A stretch of DNA of 64,000 bases, taken from positions 1 through 64,000 of the forward strand of contig NZ_AUCQ01000012.1 in NCBI RefSeq assembly GCF_000429845.1, read 5' to 3'. The translations under genes were made by a program, and so were the position numbers. Position 1 is the first letter of the stretch. Each line of letters opens with the position of its first letter. Of this stretch, positions 26,446 to 35,431 are shown in pieces. The stretch comes from Comamonas composti DSM 21721 (GTDB taxonomy: Bacteria > Pseudomonadota > Gammaproteobacteria > Burkholderiales > Burkholderiaceae_C). The notes beneath the pieces are model-generated. The model was given only the letters and a program-made list of their open reading frames with translations, had not been told where the DNA came from and made no database searches.

Positions 26446-27822
26446 ATGACCCCATCCTCTCCCGACCAGGTACGCCAGAGCCTTGCGCACTCCATAGGCC
26501 TGAGCGCCTTCATCTACGGCTACCCCCTGACCGAGACCTACCGCACCTGCCGCATGCAGACCGAACCCCGCGCCTCGCGACGGCCCGGTGCCTCGGCAGG
26601 ATCGGATGTGCGCTCGCCCATGAACAAGCTGCACCATGCGCCCCGCCCCTCGACCCACGAGGACCGTGACGTGGTGACCCCGGCCAACGACCTGCTCTAC
26701 ACCATGGCCTGGGTGCACCTGGCGGGCGGCCCCATGCTGCTCACCGTGCCCTCCTCGGCCCGGCATCCGGGCCGCTACTTCGTGCTGCCGCTGTACGACG
26801 CCTATACCGAGAACTTCGAGAACCTGGGCCCGCGCAACTGCGCACCCGAGGGCGAGACCGTGGTGCTGGTCGGCCCCGATGGCCAGGTGCCCCAATCGCT
26901 GTCCAGCCTGCGCGTGGTGCGCTGCCCGACCAACCTGGTCTGGCTGATAGGCCGGATCCTCGCCGGAGACAGCAGCGACTGGCCGGCCGCACGCGCGCTG
27001 CAGGCCGAGATCCGGCTGGAGCCGGCCCCCGGAACCCAGCCCTGCGGCCGCCCGGCAGCCGTGGAGCACTGGAGCGGGGAGCCGCTGGACGCCATGGCCG
27101 CAGCCTTCGAGAAGGGCGAGCCCCCGGAGCAGGTGGCGCCGCGCTTTTTCACCAACCTGTGCCATGCGCTGGCCGAAGCGCCAGGCCGTGTCGAAGACCG
27201 CGGCCTGCTTGCCTGGCTTCGCCATGCGGGGCTGTTGGCCGACGCAGCATTCTCCTGGGATGCGCTGGACGAGCCCACGCGCAAGGGCCTGATCCAGGGC
27301 TTTGCCGATGGCGTGCAAGTCGTTGCCGCCGTGACCCCCAACCAGCGCCCCAGGCCCTGGTCCATGGCCGCCCATACGGGCCGCTATGCAAGCAACTTTC
27401 TGCTGCGCGCACGCACGGCCTACCTGGGCCTGGGCGCACTGGCCACCCAGGAAGCGATTTATGCGGCCTCGCACTACGACGCCGTGCAGCAGCCCCTGGA
27501 CGGCCGCCAGCGCTATCGCATCCGCTTCGAGGCCGACGATCTGCCCCCTGCGGACGCGTTCTGGTCCGTGACGCTGTACGACAGCGACCGCTTTCTCTAC
27601 GCCAACGAGATCATGCGCCACGCGATCGGCGACCGCACGCCGGGCCTGAAGCTCGGCGCCGATGGCAGCCTGGAGATGGAGATCAGCCATGCCCGCCCCG
27701 CCGACACGGCGAACTGGCTACCGGCACCGGCCGGGCGCTTTTACCTGATCTTGCGCATGTACCACCCGCGCGAAGGCGTGCCGAGCTGGCGCATTCCCGC
27801 ACTGCAGCCCCTGCAGGACTGA
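26446..27822 (+). CDS. DUF1254/DUF1214 domain protein
   Basis: 458 residues. The N-terminal DUF1254 pattern is clear (FIYGYPLTETYRTCRMQ; VVTPANDLLYTMAWVHLAGG PMLLTVPSS, split; RYFVLPLYDAYTENFENLG). The C-terminal DUF1214 pattern follows (FEADDLPPADAFWSVTLYDS; RFYLILRMYHPREGVPSW). Many relatives are exported, but this one has no signal peptide and should be cytoplasmic. The activity is unestablished as far as I know. It is flanked by a Bug gene and by the MBL-fold gene 21 bp downstream, so all three are one transcription unit. Whether it acts on the acyl-CoA or on the free substrate cannot be told. Confidence 0.85.
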   Translation: MTPSSPDQVRQSLAHSIGLSAFIYGYPLTETYRTCRMQTEPRASRRPGASAGSDVRSPMNKLHHAPRPSTHEDRDVVTPANDLLYTMAWVHLAGGPMLLTVPSSARHPGRYFVLPLYDAYTENFENLGPRNCAPEGETVVLVGPDGQVPQSLSSLRVVRCPTNLVWLIGRILAGDSSDWPAARALQAEIRLEPAPGTQPCGRPAAVEHWSGEPLDAMAAAFEKGEPPEQVAPRFFTNLCHALAEAPGRVEDRGLLAWLRHAGLLADAAFSWDALDEPTRKGLIQGFADGVQVVAAVTPNQRPRPWSMAAHTGRYASNFLLRARTAYLGLGALATQEAIYAASHYDAVQQPLDGRQRYRIRFEADDLPPADAFWSVTLYDSDRFLYANEIMRHAIGDRTPGLKLGADGSLEMEISHARPADTANWLPAPAGRFYLILRMYHPREGVPSWRIPALQPLQD

Positions 27823-27843
27823 TTCCACTTCCAGAGAAACGAC

Positions 27844-29097
27844 ATGAACACCCAAGACGATGACAAGCCCTTTTTGCTCGTGGGCACGGGCAGCGAGACC
27901 GTGGCCCCGGGCCTGCACATTTTGCGCGGCCAGGGCCAGTCCTTTGTGGCCGAGACCGATGTCGGCCTCGTGGTGATCGATGCCGGCCCCGGAGGCTCGG
28001 TGACCCAGAGCATGATCGAGAGCCTGCGCCAGCTCAGCGATGCACCCATCCATGCGCTGTGCTACAGCCACGGCCACATCGGCTACAACGCAGGCGTGCC
28101 CCAATGGCTGGAACATGCGCGCCAGCGGGGCGAGCCGCCGCCGCGCGTCATCGGCCAGCACAACGTGCTGCGCCGCCATGCGCGCTACCGCGAGACGCGG
28201 GCGCTGCAGCACCGCATGGCCGAGGTGCAGTTCAACCGCTCGCCCGGATTCTTCGAGCGCCGCCTGACCATGCACGACCCGAGCGAGACGTTTGACGAGC
28301 GCCTGGTCATAGGCAACGGCGAGCAGCGCATCGAGCTGTTCTGGGCACCTTCGGAGACCGACGATGCGATCGCGCTGTGGAGCCCTGCCCAGCGCGTGGT
28401 CTACGGCGGCGCAGCGCTGCTGGACTCCATCCCCAACATCGGCACGCCGTTTCGCACGCTGCGCGACACCGTGCGCTGGGCCGCCACGCTGGAATCCCTG
28501 GCCGCACTCAAGCCGCTCAAGGCGGTGCGCGAGTTCGGCCCCGTGATCGAAGGTGAGGAGGAAGTGCAAAAAGTGCTGCTGCACACGGCGCGCGCACTGC
28601 GCTGGCTGCGCACCCAGGTCGTGGAGCTGATGAACGAAGGCCTCAACGAGCAACAGGTGCTCGCACGCATGCACTACCCCGAGGAGCTGTTCGGCGTGCC
28701 CTGGATGAAGCCCAGCTACGGCGATCCCAGCTACATCGTGCGCGACATCTACCGCTCGGAAAACGGCTGGTGGGACCGCAACCCCACCCACCTGCACCCC
28801 GAGGCGCCCGAGGCCGTGGGCGCTGCACTCGCCGATGCGATCGCCGACAAGCGTGCCGTGATCGCCAGCGCCCAGGCCCTGGCCGATGCCGGCCGCTGGC
28901 AGCTGGCCCTGCATGTGATCGACCTGCTGGCCACGGCCCCCGGCGATGCGCCCGAGATCGGCGAGGCGCGCGCGCTCAAGGCCGCCTGGCTGCGCAAGCG
29001 CGCGACCCAGGTCGCAAGCTACGTCTCGCGCAATCTCTACAAGGTCAGCGCCGAGATGCTCGAGCAAGGCCGGCAGGCCTACTTCGGCATCCGCTGA
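27844..29097 (+). CDS. Metallo-beta-lactamase-fold, alkylsulfatase-like protein with eroded metal site
   Basis: 417 residues. The N-terminal half follows the MBL fold (FVAETDVGLVVIDAGPGG; YSHGHIGYNAGVPQWLEHAR; PSETDDAIALWSP; GGAALLDSIPNIGTPFRTLR). The C-terminal half matches the alkylsulfatase dimerisation region (SYIVRDIYRSENGWWDRNPT). The expected HxHxDH reads H76-G-H78-I-G80-Y81. The Asp normally in TGD is Gly189, and the His of the PGHG loop is Phe231. With these ligands gone, normal binuclear zinc binding looks impossible, so this may be a non-hydrolytic paralogue. It lies 21 bp after the DUF1254 gene and 31 bp before a Bug gene. Confidence 0.85.
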   Translation: MNTQDDDKPFLLVGTGSETVAPGLHILRGQGQSFVAETDVGLVVIDAGPGGSVTQSMIESLRQLSDAPIHALCYSHGHIGYNAGVPQWLEHARQRGEPPPRVIGQHNVLRRHARYRETRALQHRMAEVQFNRSPGFFERRLTMHDPSETFDERLVIGNGEQRIELFWAPSETDDAIALWSPAQRVVYGGAALLDSIPNIGTPFRTLRDTVRWAATLESLAALKPLKAVREFGPVIEGEEEVQKVLLHTARALRWLRTQVVELMNEGLNEQQVLARMHYPEELFGVPWMKPSYGDPSYIVRDIYRSENGWWDRNPTHLHPEAPEAVGAALADAIADKRAVIASAQALADAGRWQLALHVIDLLATAPGDAPEIGEARALKAAWLRKRATQVASYVSRNLYKVSAEMLEQGRQAYFGIR

Positions 29098-29128
29098 TGC
29101 CATGACTCATGCAGACAAAGGGACTTCG

Positions 29129-30112
29129 ATGAAACACTCTTACTTCCGCACCCCCCTCCTGGCCGCCGCCCTGGTCCTGGGCAGCGCCGCAGCCAGCGCG
29201 CAAGAGGCTGCGGGCTACCCCAGCCGGCCGGTGACGATCGTCGTGCCCACGGCCGCCGCAGGCGGCACCGACACCATGGCCCGCCTGTTCGCCGACATGC
29301 TGGGCAAGTCGCTCAAGCAGCCCTTCGTCGTGGACAACCGCCCGGGCGCCAACGGCATCATCGGCCTGGAGAACGTGGCCAAGGCCGCACCGGACGGCTA
29401 CCGGCTGCTGTTCACCTATGCGGCCTCCATGACCGTCAACCCCAGCCTCTACGGCAAGCTGCCCTACGATCCCTTGGCAGGCTTTGCGCCGATCGCCCAG
29501 GTCGGACGCGGCGGCAACCTGCTGCTGGTCCGCAGAACCCTGCCCGTGAATACGCTGCAGGAGTTCGTGAACTACGCCAAGGCCCATGCCGACCAGCTCA
29601 ACTACTGCTCCTGGGGGCCGGGCTCGGGCGGTCACCTGACCATGGAAAGCCTCAAGAAGCAGGCCGGCATCACCATGACCCATGTGCCCTACAAGGGCTC
29701 CAGCCCTTGCGTGCAGGACATCATGGGCGGCCAGGTGGATGCGGGCTTTGCCGATGTCTCGTCCACGGTGGAGCTGGTCAAGGCCGGCCGCGTGAAGGCA
29801 CTCGCACACAGCGGCGCGGGCCGGCTGCCGTCCCTGCCCGATGTGCCGTCCATGACCGAGGCCAACTACCCGTTCAAGAACTATGCCTGGTACGGCTTCT
29901 TCGCTCCCGCAAAGACGCCTGCGGCCATCGTCGCCAAGCTCAACGAGCAGGTGCAGCGCGCGCTGCAGGACCCGACCCTGATCCAGCGCATGCGCGAGCT
30001 CAACTTCACCGACCTGCCGCTGACCACGCCCGAGCAGTTCGCCCAGGTCGTGCGCCAGGACCAGAAGGACTGGGGCAGGCTGGTGCAGGAGATCGGCGTC
30101 AAGCTGGACTGA
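29129..30112 (+). CDS. Bug/TctC-family periplasmic solute-binding receptor
   Basis: 327 residues from the ATG at 29129 (AAAGGGACTTCG upstream). The signal peptide ends at AAASAQ. The mature region has YPSRPVTIVVPTAAAGGTDT MARLF (split), VDNRPGANGIIGLENVAKAA and DGYRLLFTYAASMTVNPSLY. It is the last gene of the plus-strand set and is followed by a hairpin repeat and a strong bidirectional terminator. With the Bug gene at 25340 it gives two receptors in one operon, the same arrangement as in the pim-like operon at the window's start. Ligand unknown. Confidence 0.92.
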   Translation: MKHSYFRTPLLAAALVLGSAAASAQEAAGYPSRPVTIVVPTAAAGGTDTMARLFADMLGKSLKQPFVVDNRPGANGIIGLENVAKAAPDGYRLLFTYAASMTVNPSLYGKLPYDPLAGFAPIAQVGRGGNLLLVRRTLPVNTLQEFVNYAKAHADQLNYCSWGPGSGGHLTMESLKKQAGITMTHVPYKGSSPCVQDIMGGQVDAGFADVSSTVELVKAGRVKALAHSGAGRLPSLPDVPSMTEANYPFKNYAWYGFFAPAKTPAAIVAKLNEQVQRALQDPTLIQRMRELNFTDLPLTTPEQFAQVVRQDQKDWGRLVQEIGVKLD

Positions 30113-30125
30113 TCTGGCGACTCCT

Positions 30126-30217
30126 TAAAAGAGAGCAGCTACCGCTTGCCACACATCGATTTCAGTATGAATATGTACTGAAAACGAGATGTGATGCGCG
30201 CTAGTCGCTCTCTTTTA
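30126..30217. repeat. Long intergenic hairpin repeat, copy 2
   Basis: TAAAAGAGAGCAGCTACCGC at 30126-30145 pairs imperfectly with 30196-30217 (GCGCGCTAGTCGCTCTCTTT, then TA). Inner arms CACATC/GATGTG and TTCAGTA/TACTGAA extend the stem. Lies between the convergent Bug and gltL genes. Confidence 0.7.
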
Positions 30218-30219
30218 CA

Positions 30220-30253
30220 AAGCAAAAGGCGCTCTTTCGAGCGCCTTTTGCTT
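30220..30253. terminator. Bidirectional intrinsic terminator
   Basis: AAGCAAAAGGCGCTC, loop TTTC, GAGCGCCTTTTGCTT: a perfect 15-bp stem with A/T-rich base on both sides, placed between convergent genes. It should stop both the Bug operon and the gltIJKL operon. Confidence 0.9.
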
Positions 30254-30267
30254 ATGCAGGCCTGGCC

Positions 30268-30286
30268 TCAGAGCGTGTTTACGTTC

Positions 30287-30289
<3 letters not shown>
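30268..30289. repeat. TNA-flanked 16-bp quasi-palindrome at the gltL stop
   Basis: TCA (30268-30270), GAGCGTGTTTACGTTC (30271-30286), TCA (30287-30289). The second TCA is the gltL TGA stop read on the other strand. The unit matches the terminal repeat of the 19681-19947 element. Confidence 0.75.
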
Positions 30290-31024
<735 letters not shown>

Positions 31025-31095
31025 TTTGGTTTCTCTCCGTATTCAGTTATCCGCAGCGCGCTCTCGAGGCCTGAACGCGCCAAGTCAGAGACAGC

Positions 31096-31155
31096 GTGCC
31101 CCGCAGCGAGGCTGCCATCCCCCTTCCAGAGGGAAGCTGCGCAGCAGCTCAGGGG
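31096..31155 (-). repeat. Post-stop C-rich/G-rich repeat, copy 4
   Basis: Begins five bases after the gltK stop. On the minus strand it reads CCCCCTGAGCTGCTGCGCAG, then CTTCCCTCTGGAAGGGGGAT and GCCTCGCTGCGGGGC. CTGCTGCGCAG is self-complementary. It is inside the gltIJKL operon, between gltK and gltL. Confidence 0.75.
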
Positions 31156-31160
31156 GTCGC

Positions 31161-31832
31161 TCATCGAATAATCGCAATCTTCTTGTGCAGGCGCTTGACC
31201 AGCCAGGACAGCGAATAGCACAGCACGAAATAGGTCACGGCGGCGGCCAGATAGGCCTCGATGGGCCGGCCGTTGTTCTTGCCCGCAAGCTCGAAGCCCT
31301 TGAGCATGTCATAGGCCCCAATCGCATACACCAGGGAAGTGTCCTGGAACAGGATGATGGTCTGGGTCAGCAGCACGGGCAGCATGTTGCGAAAGGCCTG
31401 AGGCAGGACCACCAGGCGCATGTTCTGCCCGTAGCTCATGCCCAGGGCCTGGCCTGCAAACACCTGGCCGCGCGGAATGGACTGTATGCCCGCGCGCATG
31501 ATCTCGCTGAAATACGCGGCCTCGAAGGCAATGAAGGTGATGATGGCCGAGATCTCGGCCCCTATCGGCCTGCCTATGAGCAAGGGCATGAGCAGAAAGA
31601 ACCACAGAATCACCATGACCAGCGGAATGGAGCGCATGCCGTTGACATAGACCGTGGCAGGCACGCTCAGCAGCCAGGTGCCCGACAGGCGCATCAGCGC
31701 CAGCAGGGTGCCGAAGAAGATGCCGCCCAGTGTGGCGATCACCGTGAGCGTGATGCTGAAGTACAGCCCCTTGAGAACGAAGTTGCTGAACAGATCCCAG
31801 GTAAAGAACGACCAGTCGATATTCAGATTCAT
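31161..31832 (-). CDS. gltK: Glutamate/aspartate ABC transporter permease
   Basis: 223 residues, starting MNLNIDWSFFTWDLFSNFVL. His/Glu/Gln-type permease features: TLGGIFFGTLLALMRLSGTW (membrane helix), YVNGMRSIPLVMVILWFFLL, the EAA loop EIMRAGIQSIPRGQVFAGQA LGMSYGQ (split) and a terminal membrane helix. It forms the channel with GltJ. GGAGG lies upstream of its ATG. The start is one base beyond the gltJ stop, indicating translational coupling. Confidence 0.94.
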   Translation of the reverse strand: MNLNIDWSFFTWDLFSNFVLKGLYFSITLTVIATLGGIFFGTLLALMRLSGTWLLSVPATVYVNGMRSIPLVMVILWFFLLMPLLIGRPIGAEISAIITFIAFEAAYFSEIMRAGIQSIPRGQVFAGQALGMSYGQNMRLVVLPQAFRNMLPVLLTQTIILFQDTSLVYAIGAYDMLKGFELAGKNNGRPIEAYLAAAVTYFVLCYSLSWLVKRLHKKIAIIR

Positions 31833-31833
31833 C

Positions 31834-32586
31834 TCAATGTCCTCCGCCGCTGGCCGTGATCAGGCCCGGCACGCGCGAGCGTTTTTCTATGAAGGCCATG
31901 ATGCGGTTGATGGCAAAGGCCGAGATCACGTACAGGCCGGTGACGGCCAGATAGATCTCCACGCCGCGCGAAGTCTCCTCCTGGGCCTGCATGGCGAACA
32001 TGGTGAGCTCGGCCACGGACACTGCAAACGCCACGGACGAGTTCTTGAAGATGTTCATGGTCTCGCTGGTCAGCGGCGGGATGATGATGCGAAACGCCAT
32101 CGGCAGCAGCACATAGCGGTAGTACTGGAAGGTCGTGAACCCCAGGGCCATGCCTGCATAGCGCTGGCCGCGCGGCAGCGCCTGGATGCCCGAGCGCACC
32201 TGCTCGGCAATGCGCGCCGAGGTGAAGAAGCCCAGCGCGAACACCACGAGCACAAAGCCCGAGAGCTCCTTCATCGCCGGGAAGAAGGCCGGCAGCACGT
32301 GATACCAGATGAAGATGTGCACCAGCAGCGGAATATTGCGAAACAGCTCCACCCAGGCATTGCCCAGGCGCACGATCCAGGGCCGGTCAGGCAGGGTTCG
32401 CAACGTGCCGATCAAGGCGCCGGCCACCAGCGCGATCAGCAAGGACAGTATGGATACCGAAATCGTCCAGCCCCAGGCCGACAGCAGCCAGTCCAGGTAG
32501 GTGATGTCGCCATTCTTGCCAAAACAGCTTTGCCCGACCTCTTGAGTGATGGTGTCCTGGCAAAACACCTGCCAATCCCAACTCAT
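31834..32586 (-). CDS. gltJ: Glutamate/aspartate ABC transporter permease
   Basis: 250 residues beginning MSWDWQVFCQDTITQEVGQS, then GDITYLDWLLSAWGWTISVS as typical of GltJ. WVELFRNIPLLVHIFIWYHV and the EAA loop RIAEQVRSGIQALPRGQRYA GMALGF (split) place it in the polar amino acid permease family. It pairs with GltK as the inner-membrane channel for acidic amino acids delivered by GltI. A 287-bp gap with a terminator separates it from gltI, which would keep permease expression below that of the binding protein. Confidence 0.94.
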   Translation of the reverse strand: MSWDWQVFCQDTITQEVGQSCFGKNGDITYLDWLLSAWGWTISVSILSLLIALVAGALIGTLRTLPDRPWIVRLGNAWVELFRNIPLLVHIFIWYHVLPAFFPAMKELSGFVLVVFALGFFTSARIAEQVRSGIQALPRGQRYAGMALGFTTFQYYRYVLLPMAFRIIIPPLTSETMNIFKNSSVAFAVSVAELTMFAMQAQEETSRGVEIYLAVTGLYVISAFAINRIMAFIEKRSRVPGLITASGGGH

Positions 32587-32658
32587 ACGAGCACCTCTCT
32601 TTATTCAAAACAATCAAAAAGCCCGGAGCGCATCCGCTCCCGAAAACATCAGCTCAAC

Positions 32659-32696
32659 AAAAAACGCCCCTCTCCACCGCGCTGGCAGAAGGGGCG
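32659..32696 (-). terminator. Intrinsic terminator between gltI and gltJ
   Basis: On the minus strand CGCCCCT (32690-32696) pairs with AGGGGCG (32665-32671), followed by TTTTTT. Positioned after gltI and before gltJ. Partial readthrough would give the usual excess of binding protein over permease. Confidence 0.75.
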
Positions 32697-32805
32697 GCAG
32701 GCATGGGGCAGCACACCAATGCTGAAATGCTGTGCACGCCGACTCAGGCAGACCGACGGTACGGCCTGAGCGGCCATGCATGCATCAGGGCTTGTGCTAG
32801 CCGCC

Positions 32806-32866
32806 TTAGAACGTGTTCACGACCTCCTCGCGGCGCGCCTGCGTAGAGATCGTGAACACGCTCTGA
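32806..32866. mobile_element. 55-bp mini-element of the TNA family after gltI
   Basis: Ends 32809-32824 (GAACGTGTTCACGACC) and 32848-32863 (GATCGTGAACACGCTC) are inverted copies of the terminal repeat, flanked by TTA and TGA. On the minus strand the right end continues TCTACGC, as does the left end of the 267-bp element, so the two share sequence inside the terminus. It begins seven bases after the gltI stop. Confidence 0.7.
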
Positions 32867-32873
32867 TGCCGGC

Positions 32874-33773
32874 TTACTTGATCTCGTAGGCTTCCATGGG
32901 CTTGTCGTTGGGATGGGCCCAGGCGTCCTTGGTGGCTTCGGACAGGGGCAGGCCCACCTTCACGTTGGCCGGGGGAATCGGCTGCATGAACCACTTGTCA
33001 TACAGCTTGCCCAGCGAGCCATCGGCGATCTGGCGCTTGATGGAGTCGTCCACGGCCTTCTTGAAGGCCGGGTCGTCCTTGCGCATCATGCAGGCGATGG
33101 GCTCGACCGACAGCACTTCGCCCACGATCTTGTAGTCGGCAGGTGCCTTGGACTTGGAGATGTTGGCGGCCAGGATGGAGCCGTCCATGATGAAGGCGTC
33201 GGCACGGCCGGTTTCCAGCATCAGAAAGCTGTCCGCATGGTCCTTGCCCATGACTTCCTTGAAGGTCAGGCCGTCGGCGCGCTTGTTCTTGCGCAGGGTC
33301 TGCACCGAAGTCGTGCCCGTGGTCGTGACCAGGGTCTTGCCATTCAAGTCCTTGATACCCGTGATGCCGGAGTTGGCCTTGACCGCAATGCGCACTTCTT
33401 CCACATAGGTGGTCACCGCAAAGGCCGCATCCTTTTGGCGCGCCTGATTATTCGTGGTGGAGCCGCATTCGATATCCACCGTGCCATTGGTCACCAGGGG
33501 AATACGGTTTTGCGAGGTCACGGGCTGGTATTTGATGTCCAGCTTGGCCAGGCCCAGCTGCTTTTGAATATCGGCCAGGACACGCTCGCCCATTTCGGTA
33601 TGGAAACCCACATACTTGCCATTGCCCAGCGTATAGCCAAGACCCGAGGATTCGCGCACGCCAAAGGTCACGCTGCCCGAGGACTTGATCTTTGCCAGGG
33701 TGTCATTGGCCTGGGCGAAAGCGCTACCGGCTGCCAGGGCAGTTACGGCAATGGCCAACAAATGCTTCTTCAT
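32874..33773 (-). CDS. gltI: Glutamate/aspartate ABC transporter periplasmic binding protein
   Basis: 299 residues. Signal MKKHLLAIAVTALAAGSAFA then QANDTLAKIKSSGSVTFGVR. Family 3 binding-protein landmarks: VGFHTEMGERVLADIQKQLG, SQNRIPLVTNGTVDIECGST TNN (split), ADAFIMDGSILAANI and YDKWFMQPIPP. AGGAGACTCAT precedes the ATG at 33771-33773. The two lysine- and arginine-bearing loops typical of acidic amino acid binders are consistent with glutamate/aspartate, though specificity is inferred from overall resemblance to GltI. First gene of the operon. Confidence 0.95.
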   Translation of the reverse strand: MKKHLLAIAVTALAAGSAFAQANDTLAKIKSSGSVTFGVRESSGLGYTLGNGKYVGFHTEMGERVLADIQKQLGLAKLDIKYQPVTSQNRIPLVTNGTVDIECGSTTNNQARQKDAAFAVTTYVEEVRIAVKANSGITGIKDLNGKTLVTTTGTTSVQTLRKNKRADGLTFKEVMGKDHADSFLMLETGRADAFIMDGSILAANISKSKAPADYKIVGEVLSVEPIACMMRKDDPAFKKAVDDSIKRQIADGSLGKLYDKWFMQPIPPANVKVGLPLSEATKDAWAHPNDKPMEAYEIK

Positions 33774-34293
33774 ATGAGTCTCCTGATCTGAGGACAAAAG
33801 GTTTTAAGACAAAGCCCGCGCCCGCCTTATGGGCCGACCATGGGCTTACACAGCATGGCACATATTGTGCAATCACAAACCATGCCAATTGGCGGAAGCA
33901 CTTGAAGACGTTCCTGGATGTCAGACATATTCAGAAAACCCGTCCACGCATTCAGAGCTGACCGATTGCTGCGCCATGTTCCAGCCACCGGGGTAAACCA
34001 CGTGCTTGCTTGGGCGCAGACTCTAAGGCCATAACCCCGGACATTCCAGCGCCAATTGTCAAAATCATCATACTCAAGGCACGGATCAGTATTTACCCTA
34101 GGCATAACCTATGGCTTTGCTCGGGCTATATGCAGGTATTTTTGCCAGGGAAAGAGACGGTCTTCAAGGAGATTCTCAAGACGCTCTTAAAGAGCTTGTT
34201 AAACATGTCTCTCTGCCACCCCGGCCTCTCCCGGTCGAGCGAGGCCCCGGCCCAAGCACAACGAATCAGCGCTCAGCGCCCGGGCCGCAACAG
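33774..34293. other. 520-bp intergenic region upstream of gltI
   Basis: No gene seen. It contains the palindrome GCACATATTGTGC (33858-33870), 85 bp before the gltI start, which is a possible regulator site, and a second copy of the conserved motif (34032-34063). The rest, including 34070-34290 downstream of the LysR gene, shows no feature that I can name. Confidence 0.6.
34032..34063 (-). promoter_or_regulatory. Conserved upstream motif, copy 2
   Basis: On the minus strand TTTGACAATTGGCGCT, five bases, GTCCGGGG, TTA. It matches 21847-21880 in sequence and spacing outside the five variable bases. Here it is about 260 bp upstream of gltI. Confidence 0.55.
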
Positions 34294-35232
34294 CTACCGC
34301 CCAATGGTCTCGCCCTGCTCCAGCAGGAAGTTCCACAAGGCATTGGCCCCGCCCTGGGTTGCGTCCTTATTTGTGGGCTTTTCACGGTAGGCGCGCACTT
34401 CCATGTCCATGCGAAAGCCCGGCATGTCTTGCGGAACCGCACTCACCAGGCGCCCGGCTTCGAGCTCGTTGCGCACGGCGCTGAAAGGCAGAAAGGCCAC
34501 GCCGTGGCCTTCGAGCGCCATGGCCTTGAGGCCTTCGGCCATGTCGGTTTCGTAGACGCGCTCCAGATGCACGGCCTCGCCCGACTCCTTGAGAATGAGC
34601 TCGGTCACGCGGCCCAGGTAGGCGCCAGGCGCATAGCCCAGGTAGGGCAGGCTCTGGCCCTGCTGGCCGGGCAGCAGGTACAGGGGCCGGCCCTGGGCGT
34701 CGGGCTTGGAGTAAGGCGCCAGCACTTCATGGCCCAGGCTGACCATCTCATAGCGCGCAGGATCGAGCTGAAATGGCTGGGTGGGATGGAAGTAGGCGAT
34801 CAGCAGATCGCAGCCGCCTTCGACCAGGCGCATCACCGCATCGTGCACATTGAGCGCGAAAAGCCGGCTGCGAAACGGGCCGAATTCGGCCTGGACGCTG
34901 GAGACCCAGTTGGGGAAAAACGTAAACGCCAGCGTATGCGGCACCGCAAACCCCACCATGCCCTTGCCCGCACTCACATGGGCACGCAGCATGGTGCGCG
35001 TGCTCTGCAGCGACTGCAGCATCTCCAGCGCCTGCTCGTACATGGTCTTGCCGGCCGGGGTGAGCCGGGTCGGGTAGGAGCTTCTATCCACAAGATCGGT
35101 GCCGGCCCAGGCTTCCAGCGCCTGGATGCGGCGTGAGAACGCAGGCTGAGTCACATGACGCAACTGGGCTGAACGGCTGAAACTGCGTGTTTCGGCCAAG
35201 CTGACGAAATCTTCTAGCCATTTGGTTTCCAT
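34294..35232 (-). CDS. LysR-family regulator, HypT/YjiE-like
   Basis: 312 residues from METKWLEDFVSLAETRSFSR. The helix-turn-helix SAQLRHVTQPAFSRRIQALE and the following AWAGTDLVDRSSYPTRLTPA GK (split) are close to the HypT (YjiE) subgroup of LysR proteins. HypT itself responds to hypochlorite, but subgroup members near transporters usually regulate those genes. It is divergent from the TRAP operon with about 200 bp between starts, so I infer it controls that operon. An ATG three codons upstream is an equally possible start. Neither has a strong ribosome site. Confidence 0.9.
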   Translation of the reverse strand: METKWLEDFVSLAETRSFSRSAQLRHVTQPAFSRRIQALEAWAGTDLVDRSSYPTRLTPAGKTMYEQALEMLQSLQSTRTMLRAHVSAGKGMVGFAVPHTLAFTFFPNWVSSVQAEFGPFRSRLFALNVHDAVMRLVEGGCDLLIAYFHPTQPFQLDPARYEMVSLGHEVLAPYSKPDAQGRPLYLLPGQQGQSLPYLGYAPGAYLGRVTELILKESGEAVHLERVYETDMAEGLKAMALEGHGVAFLPFSAVRNELEAGRLVSAVPQDMPGFRMDMEVRAYREKPTNKDATQGGANALWNFLLEQGETIGR

Positions 35233-35431
35233 GGCCGCCATTATCCGCTGGGCCGTGACGCCCGGCTGACGCCGTCTTCAGCGCTTTTTGAACAGACGGC
35301 GTGCACGGCACATAATGGCGCGTGTCATATTTACCAAATGTGACACTCCCAGTACGAGGCCGGACACACAAGGTCCGCAGCACCTCCTGACAGCCCTGAC
35401 CAAGCATGTGTTTTTTCCGTCACCTCATCCC

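Noticed and set aside
33858-33890. Sigma-54 promoter upstream of gltI (TGGCAC next to ATATTGTGCA)
   Set aside because: The match is on the wrong strand for gltI, and the minus-strand candidates miss the -12 GC or the required spacing. It is retained only as a palindrome.
34177-34206. AAAGAGCTTGTTAAACATGTCTC as a further copy of the unit
   Set aside because: Only the outer GAG/CTC-like bases agree. The CGTG-TT-CACG core is absent.
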